Source of the DNA: Promicromonospora umidemergens
GTDB lineage: Bacteria > Actinomycetota > Actinomycetes > Actinomycetales > Cellulomonadaceae
NCBI RefSeq assembly: GCF_024171995.1
Contig: NZ_JAMTCT010000001.1
Span: 1-64,000 of the forward strand
Direction: 5' to 3'
DNA: 64,000 bases
How positions within the stretch are numbered: the stretch's first letter is position 1; every line of letters starts with the position of its first letter. The notes under the pieces were generated by a model, which ran no database searches, was not told the DNA's origin, and saw nothing but the letters and a program-made list of their open reading frames with translations. The position numbers were made by a program, and so were the translations under genes. Positions 59,639 to 64,000 of the stretch are shown piece after piece.

Positions 59639-60683
59639 GCTGCCCGAGGTCGAGACCGTCCGGGACGGCCTCGACCGGCTCGTGGTCGGCGCGGTCGTGC
59701 GCGACGTCGAGGTGTTCCGCGAGTACAGCGTCCGCCGGCACGACGGCGGTCCGGGCTCGTTCCGCGACCAGCTCGTCGGCCGGCGGCTGAGCGCCGCCGT
59801 CCGCCGCGGCAAGTTCCTCTGGCTGCCGCTGGCGGACGCCGCCCCGACGCCGCTGGTCGAGCCTGCCCCGTCGGTCGAGCCTGTCGAGACCCCTGCCACC
59901 CGCCAGCCCGACCCGGCCGCGGCCCTCCTGGCGCACCTCGGCATGTCGGGCCAGCTGCTCGTCCGCGGCGCCGCGGTGAACGTCGCGCACGCCCCGGGGC
60001 CTGCCGCCGTGCTCGTTCCGGAACCGGCGACGGGCACGGACGACTGGCAGCACCCGCACCTGCGCGTCCGCCTGCACCTCACCGACGCCCCCTCCGGGGC
60101 GCGCTACCTGGACTTCGTGGACCAGCGCACGTTCGGGCACCTGAGCGTCCAGGACCTGGTGCCCGTGGCGGGGAGCATCCCGGCCGGGTACGGCTCCGAC
60201 CTGCCCCTGCTGCCGGAGCCGGTCGCGCACATCGCCCGTGACCTGCTGGACCCCGGCCTCGACCTGGACGACCTGATCCGGCGGGTCCGCCGACGTCGGA
60301 CCCAGGTGAAGCGGGCTCTGCTCGACCAGACCGTCGTGTCCGGCGTGGGCAACATCTACGCCGACGAGGCGCTGTGGCGGGCGAAGGTGCACTGGGCGCG
60401 GCAGACCGACAAGCTGAGGGCCGCCGACGTGCGCCGTGTGCTCGAGTCGGCGGCCGAGGTCATGCGTGAGGCGCTGGCCCAGGGCGGCACCAGCTTCGAC
60501 GAGCTGTACGTCAACGTGAACGGGGAGTCGGGGTACTTCGACCGCTCGCTCGCGGTCTACGGGCAGGAGAACGAGGAATGCCGCCGCTGCGGTGCGCTCG
60601 TGCGCCGCGACGCGTTCATGAACCGCTCATCATTCAGCTGCCCGGTCTGCCAGGTCCGTCCGCGACAGAGCGCTTCCCGGTAG
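59631..60683 (+). CDS. mutM: Bifunctional DNA-formamidopyrimidine glycosylase/AP lyase
   Basis: A 350-residue base-excision repair enzyme that removes 8-oxoguanine. Pro2 and Glu3 of [14 protein letters not shown] are the catalytic residues, Lys61 in RRGKFLW is the conserved lysine, the H2TH domain is [21 protein letters not shown], and the zinc finger is [25 protein letters not shown]. It is longer than usual (about 270-290): residues 70-98 form an insertion ([19 protein letters not shown]) encoded by a GTCGAG-rich repeat, and a second loop lies around 115-145. GTG 59631 overlaps rnc by eight bases. Confidence 0.9.
   Translation: MPELPEVETVRDGLDRLVVGAVVRDVEVFREYSVRRHDGGPGSFRDQLVGRRLSAAVRRGKFLWLPLADAAPTPLVEPAPSVEPVETPATRQPDPAAALLAHLGMSGQLLVRGAAVNVAHAPGPAAVLVPEPATGTDDWQHPHLRVRLHLTDAPSGARYLDFVDQRTFGHLSVQDLVPVAGSIPAGYGSDLPLLPEPVAHIARDLLDPGLDLDDLIRRVRRRRTQVKRALLDQTVVSGVGNIYADEALWRAKVHWARQTDKLRAADVRRVLESAAEVMREALAQGGTSFDELYVNVNGESGYFDRSLAVYGQENEECRRCGALVRRDAFMNRSSFSCPVCQVRPRQSASR
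59855..59891. repeat. REP-like quasi-palindromic element inside mutM
   Basis: GGTCGAGCCTG occurs at 59855-59865 and again at 59873-59883; the second copy continues to GTCGAGACC, giving a quasi-palindrome. In frame it encodes VEP and VEPVETP. Elements translating as VEPVET are frequent intergenic or in-frame repeats in actinobacterial genomes as I recall. Confidence 0.55.
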
Positions 60684-60687
60684 TGGC

Positions 60688-60735
60688 CGACCGGAGGTAG
60701 TGGTCGCGTCTCGGTGCGGCCACTACCTCCGGTCG
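60688..60735. terminator. Bidirectional terminator after mutM
   Basis: Arms 60688-60703 and 60720-60735 pair perfectly over 16 bp, and the stem extends four more pairs inward around an 8-nt loop. It separates mutM from the convergent YcnI-like gene. Confidence 0.8.
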
Positions 60736-60754
60736 ACGTCCGGCTCGTGGGACC

Positions 60755-61534
60755 TCAGCGGTCCTCGGACGGAACGCCGGTCCGGTGTGCGGAGGCCGCG
60801 GTCGCGCCGACCTGCCGCCGCCGGAGCAGGATGACCGTGACGACTCCACCCAGCACGACGCCGGCGCCGACGCCCGCCAGGACCCCGGAGGCGGGACCGG
60901 CCTGCTCAGCGGCAGCCTCGGTCGACTCGGTCGCCGCGGTCGCGGTCGGCCGTTCCCCCGGCCCGGCCGCCGGAACGGCTTCCTCCGCCGGTCCTGCGTC
61001 CTCCGCCGGGGTCGTTCCCTCCGGCGGCTCTGCCTCCGGGTTGATCAGGAGCACCGGCGCCGGAAAGTCGGGGTCCTCGTCGCCGGTCGGCACCTCGTTC
61101 CACGCGGAGACGGTGCCGTCCGAGTAGGTCTGCTCGGTATCGAAGGTGACGGAGTACTGGTCGGGCACGGGCCCGACCCGCACGGGGAACGTCTCGCTCT
61201 CACCGGGCTGGATCTCGTGCCCTGAGTCGGCGGTCCAGATCACCTGGGTGCCCTGGTCCTCCGGCGCGGCGACGGTCTCCTGGGTCCAGCCGTCGAGGGC
61301 TGGCACGGACATGACCTCCAGCTCCGGGGGTACGGCGACCGCGATGCGGACCGTGGTGGCCGTGGCGAGCTCGCTGGGCACCTGGAACCGGAGCTGGGCT
61401 GGCTCGCCTGGGATGACGTCGGCGATGACCTGGACGTGCGCCTGGGCGGGCCCGGCCAGGAGCAGGGCTGCTCCGGCCGCACTCGCGGCGATGGCGATCA
61501 GGCGGACGGTGTGCCGTCGAGTGCGGCTGAGCAT
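60755..61534 (-). CDS. YcnI-like copper-binding membrane-anchored protein
   Basis: A 259-residue exported protein. The signal is cleaved after GPAQA, so the mature protein begins HVQVIADVIPGEPAQLRF with His33, the copper-brace-type ligand of YcnI. The beta domain (DUF1775) continues LDGWTQETVAAPEDQGTQVIWTADSG...PDQYSVTFDTEQTYSDGTVSAWNEV with the tryptophan used in copper binding. A Pro/Ala/Glu linker leads to one membrane helix (VLAGVGAGVVLGGVVTVILL) with a cytoplasmic basic tail. It is next to a Cys-tailed propeller and an ECF module, suggesting envelope copper handling. Confidence 0.85.
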   Translation of the reverse strand: MLSRTRRHTVRLIAIAASAAGAALLLAGPAQAHVQVIADVIPGEPAQLRFQVPSELATATTVRIAVAVPPELEVMSVPALDGWTQETVAAPEDQGTQVIWTADSGHEIQPGESETFPVRVGPVPDQYSVTFDTEQTYSDGTVSAWNEVPTGDEDPDFPAPVLLINPEAEPPEGTTPAEDAGPAEEAVPAAGPGERPTATAATESTEAAAEQAGPASGVLAGVGAGVVLGGVVTVILLRRRQVGATAASAHRTGVPSEDR

Positions 61535-61567
61535 GGGAGTGCTCCTCTCAGATCGGGGTGGGGATCG

Positions 61568-63097
61568 TCAGCAGCAGGTGCAGAAGACGAGGTCGTCCGC
61601 CGTCGTCGTGTGGCCGTGGCTGCCGCTCTGTGCGGCGAACGCGGCCTTCTGGACCGGCGTCACCTCGCCCTGTGGAGTGATGGCGATGCTCTTCCCGTCG
61701 AAGCTGGCGAAGGCCAGCGCCATCGGCGTCCCGCCGTTGTCGTCGGTCTGGAAGGCGAACACCGGGGTCTTCCTGCCGTCGGCAGCCACGGAGTACGCCT
61801 GGTACATCGTGTTCGGGCGGAGGCGGCGCGCCTGGATCTGGATCATGTCGAGCCCGGCGACCGGGCGGACGGTGGCCTCGAGCACGCGGCCCTTCTCCGG
61901 GTCGAGCGTGTCGCCACGGGTGCCGTCGGGCAGGATGGTGGGGACGTTGTGCGCCCGCTGGCCGAGCCCCTGGGTGCCGAGGTTGGCCGCGCTGCCTGGC
62001 TCCGCCGCCTTCGAGGCGTAGGCGACGGCCTGCGGCTCCTGTCCTGTCTCGATGGTGTCGACTACCTGATGGGTGGCGGTGTCGATGACGTCGATGCCGT
62101 CGGACTTCTCCAGGCCGACGTACATGCGGGTGCTGTCACCGCTGGGCCACGCCCCGTGCGGGGCGTGCCCGCTGTTCTTGATCCTGGTGACGAGCTCGGG
62201 CTCCGCACCGCCGCGGCTGTAGACCCAGGTCTCGTCGAGGCCGCCCATGGTCAGGTAGACGTAGCTGCCGTCGGTGGTGTCGACGAACTGCGGGTGGTTG
62301 GTGTCGGGACCGGTCTCGAGGACGGTGGTGACTTCCCTCTGCGCCAGGTCCACGACGGAGACCTTGCCGACGCGCTTGTGCGCCGCCCACAGCTCGGTGC
62401 CGTCCGGCGAGATCGACTGGTCGGAGGAGAACGAGTCGCCGAGGCCGGTGATGCGATCCTTGACCTTGCGGGAGTGCACGTTGATCACGGCGATCTCCGA
62501 CATGGTGGTGAAGTTGACGTACGCCCATCGGCCGTCCGGGCTCATCAGCACCTTCGACGGGCCGTCGCCGACCCGCACCCGGCCGACGACGCCGCCGTGC
62601 ACCGCATCGACGATCGTCACCGTGTCCCGGCCCCGGTCCGCGACCCAGAACTCCTTGCCGTCGGTGGTGAAGCTGCCCTCGTGCGCGGCGCGGCCGACGT
62701 CCGTGGTGCTGAGCACCTCGTTGGTCGCCGTGTCGACGATGTGGACGGTGTTGCTGGACACGGCGACGACAGCAAGCCGGTTGCCGTCCGGCGAGGTCGC
62801 CAGGCCGTGCACCCCCGCGTCGCCGAGGTACTGCGGGCTCATCGTGCTGCCGAGCCGCTGGTCACCGAGCGCGATCGTGCCCAGCGTGGTGTTGGTGGAC
62901 GGGTCCGCCACGGTGACCGTGTTGGACGTCTGATCGGCGGTATAGAGGCGGTCCTCGCCCGAGATCGGGATCGGCTCCTGCGGCGACGCGGGCGGCGGTG
63001 CCTGCTCCACGCCGGCGGCACCGAACGGCGCGGTCAGCACAGCCCCCGACCCCAGGGCGGCCGCAACGAGCCACGTGGCGATGCGTACTGACAACAT
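61568..63097 (-). CDS. Secreted YVTN-type beta-propeller protein with C-terminal CTCC
   Basis: A 509-residue exported protein. After a signal (ATWLVAAALGSGAVLTAPFGAAG) come at least six YncE-type blades, e.g. RLYTADQTSNTVTVADPSTN, NRLAVVAVSSNTVHIVDTATNEV, KEFWVADRGRDTVTIVDAVHGGVVGRVRVGDGPSKVLMSPDGRWAYVN. The C-terminal about 130 residues form a separate domain that ends DLVFCTCC, three cysteines in four residues at the very end. ATG 63097 has AAAGGAGAG upstream. Blades of this sort bind ligands or cofactors outside the cell; the terminal cysteines might bind metal or a thioether group. Its leader contains a 15-bp tandem repeat. Confidence 0.8.
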   Translation of the reverse strand: MLSVRIATWLVAAALGSGAVLTAPFGAAGVEQAPPPASPQEPIPISGEDRLYTADQTSNTVTVADPSTNTTLGTIALGDQRLGSTMSPQYLGDAGVHGLATSPDGNRLAVVAVSSNTVHIVDTATNEVLSTTDVGRAAHEGSFTTDGKEFWVADRGRDTVTIVDAVHGGVVGRVRVGDGPSKVLMSPDGRWAYVNFTTMSEIAVINVHSRKVKDRITGLGDSFSSDQSISPDGTELWAAHKRVGKVSVVDLAQREVTTVLETGPDTNHPQFVDTTDGSYVYLTMGGLDETWVYSRGGAEPELVTRIKNSGHAPHGAWPSGDSTRMYVGLEKSDGIDVIDTATHQVVDTIETGQEPQAVAYASKAAEPGSAANLGTQGLGQRAHNVPTILPDGTRGDTLDPEKGRVLEATVRPVAGLDMIQIQARRLRPNTMYQAYSVAADGRKTPVFAFQTDDNGGTPMALAFASFDGKSIAITPQGEVTPVQKAAFAAQSGSHGHTTTADDLVFCTCC

Positions 63098-63115
63098 GCT
63101 CTCTCCTTTGTTCTG

Positions 63116-63235
63116 ACGGTCCTGCTCTGACAGGTCTTGCTCCAGCAGGTCTTGAGCGGCGCCGGATCTGGGCACGCCGGATCTGGGCATGCCGGTTCAG
63201 GGCATGCGGTATCGAGGCAGGTCGGATCGGGTTAC
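63116..63235. repeat. Degenerate 15-bp tandem repeats in the propeller gene leader
   Basis: Eight 15-base units: three of the CAGGTCTTG type (63116-63160), then GCCGGATCTGGGCAC (63161), GCCGGATCTGGGCAT (63176), GCCGGTTCAGGGCAT (63191) and two more diverged units to 63235. It lies between the anti-sigma stop and the propeller start. Confidence 0.7.
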
Positions 63236-63249
63236 GACGGCAGAGGGCG

Positions 63250-63921
63250 TCAGGTCGCCCGGAGCGGCTCCACAGGGACGTGCAGCACGGCGCGCCCCTC
63301 GTCGTCCTCGACAACCAGGGCGGTGATCGTGTCCCGGGGCATGGCGGTGGTCATCCGGGCGGAGACCGGCGCGTCGTCCGGCGCGCGCACGCTGCCGCCT
63401 GGCGCCTGGACGCCGTCGGCGTTGACCGCCATCAGGTGGTACGTCCGGCCGGGCACGAGCCCCGAGAGGGACACGGGGATCTCGGTCCCCCACGGGTGGC
63501 TGACCATGGGGTCGTCACGCACCAGCGCGACGGCCGAGACGGGCGGTGGTGCCTGGTAGGTGGCGAGAGGGACGGCCACGGCGACGGACGCGGCGACGGC
63601 GGCTGCGGTCAGCGCGGCGGCGATCCGACGCCGGCGCCGTGGGCGTGCGGCCTCCTGGGCAGGGACCACGGCCCGGCGGATCCGATCACCGAGCTCGGCC
63701 GGAGGCCGTTCGGTCATCGCGTCCGGTGCCGGACGGGTCCACGCCGGTTCGGCTCTGCGCAGCGTCCGGACGACGTCGCCGAGCTCGGCCGCCTCGCGGG
63801 CACAGTCCTGGCATCGTTCGAGGTGCCGGGACAGGCCCTCCGGCATCGGTATCCCCAGCGACAGGCACTCGGCGAGTACCGGGCGCAGGCGTGCGCAGTC
63901 TTCGTTCATGAGGCCAGCCAC
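63250..63921 (-). CDS. Zinc-finger anti-sigma factor
   Basis: A 223-residue membrane protein. The cytoplasmic zinc anti-sigma motif is H33-x3-C37-x2-C40 in SRHLERCQDCAREA. One membrane helix lies at about 100-122 (IAAALTAAAVAASVAVAVPLA), then an extracellular beta domain (VRDDPMVSHPWGTEIPVSLSGLVPGRTYHLMAV), an arrangement typical of RskA/RsrA-like regulators that release an ECF sigma factor when the outer domain is altered. GTG 63921 (GAGGAG upstream) overlaps the sigma gene by 16 bases; ATG 63909 is an alternative. Confidence 0.85.
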   Translation of the reverse strand: MAGLMNEDCARLRPVLAECLSLGIPMPEGLSRHLERCQDCAREAAELGDVVRTLRRAEPAWTRPAPDAMTERPPAELGDRIRRAVVPAQEAARPRRRRRIAAALTAAAVAASVAVAVPLATYQAPPPVSAVALVRDDPMVSHPWGTEIPVSLSGLVPGRTYHLMAVNADGVQAPGGSVRAPDDAPVSARMTTAMPRDTITALVVEDDEGRAVLHVPVEPLRAT

Positions 63922-64000
63922 CCGTTCTCCTCGAGGACCATCCGCAGCGTCCGCATGCCGTAGTACAGCCGGCTGCGCATGGTGGATGCCGGCACTCCCA
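63906..64000 (-). CDS. ECF RNA polymerase sigma factor, C-terminal end (partial)
   Basis: Only the last 31 codons are in the window: GVPASTMRSRLYYGMRTLRM and then VLEENGWLAS. This is the recognition helix of sigma region 4, which contacts the -35 element. The rest lies beyond 64000. Overlap with the anti-sigma gene shows that they form an operon; the propeller and YcnI genes downstream on the same strand are candidates for its regulon. Confidence 0.75.
   Translation of the reverse strand, partial: GVPASTMRSRLYYGMRTLRMVLEENGWLAS

Overview
The window is high-GC DNA on which nearly every real gene uses GC-ending codons and GTG/TTG starts are common. The block rpmB / DAK2 protein / recG / rsmD / coaD / YceD / rpmF / rnc / mutM, the ddl / DUF3515 / thiL group, and plsC-gpsA next to ddl-type genes are the conserved chromosomal order of Actinomycetota. 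The plant-cell-wall-type glycosidases and general gene content suggest a Micrococcales relative (Promicromonosporaceae or Cellulomonadaceae); that placement is inference. A recurrent promoter style supports it: at least twelve genes have a TANNNT -10 box 6-8 nt before the start codon, so they are probably transcribed as leaderless mRNAs.

Layout. 1-4350 is a damaged accessory region: the right end of an IS3-family element sits in a GIY-YIG gene; a coiled-coil membrane protein diverges from a MacB-like ABC transporter operon whose permease, histidine kinase and response regulator have been collapsed by two deletions into fragments; a 25-bp perfect hairpin closes it. 4368-7348 (minus) holds a flavin oxidase of the berberine-bridge family and an unusual tandem SIS-fold protein with an 8-bp repeat at its start. 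8003-17928 mixes a SRPBCC protein, an RclA-like flavoprotein, a DEDDh exonuclease, a sodium/solute symporter with a 42-residue partner, a DUF899 protein, a secreted DUF1906/SH3 protein, and a divergent NmrA/AraC pair. 18093-24366 contains a tripartite tricarboxylate transporter (tctCBA), a TSUP exporter, an Abi-like defence gene and an MHS-type MFS transporter.

24646-28574 is cell-envelope housekeeping: a MurA homologue, plsC-gpsA and a lipoprotein. 28684-35157 is a carbohydrate island: a GntR-like operator, a Tat-exported GH95 enzyme and two tandem secreted beta-helix proteins that have recently exchanged sequence. 35163-46081 has regulators (GlxA/AraC, HxlR, PucR), a trans-sulfuration enzyme, an acyl-CoA dehydrogenase, an aldehyde dehydrogenase and an acyl-CoA ligase; the last three with PucR look like one aldehyde/carboxylate-to-CoA pathway.

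46145-60683 is the conserved core: D-Ala-D-Ala ligase, thiamine-phosphate kinase, ribosomal proteins L28 and L32, RecG, 16S rRNA methyltransferase, CoA biosynthesis, RNase III and Fpg/MutM, many overlapping by 4-8 nt. 60755-64000 (minus) is an extracytoplasmic module: an ECF sigma factor (cut by the window edge), its zinc-finger anti-sigma factor, a secreted beta-propeller ending in a cysteine cluster, and a YcnI-type copper-binding protein.

No CRISPR array, rRNA or convincing tRNA gene was seen.
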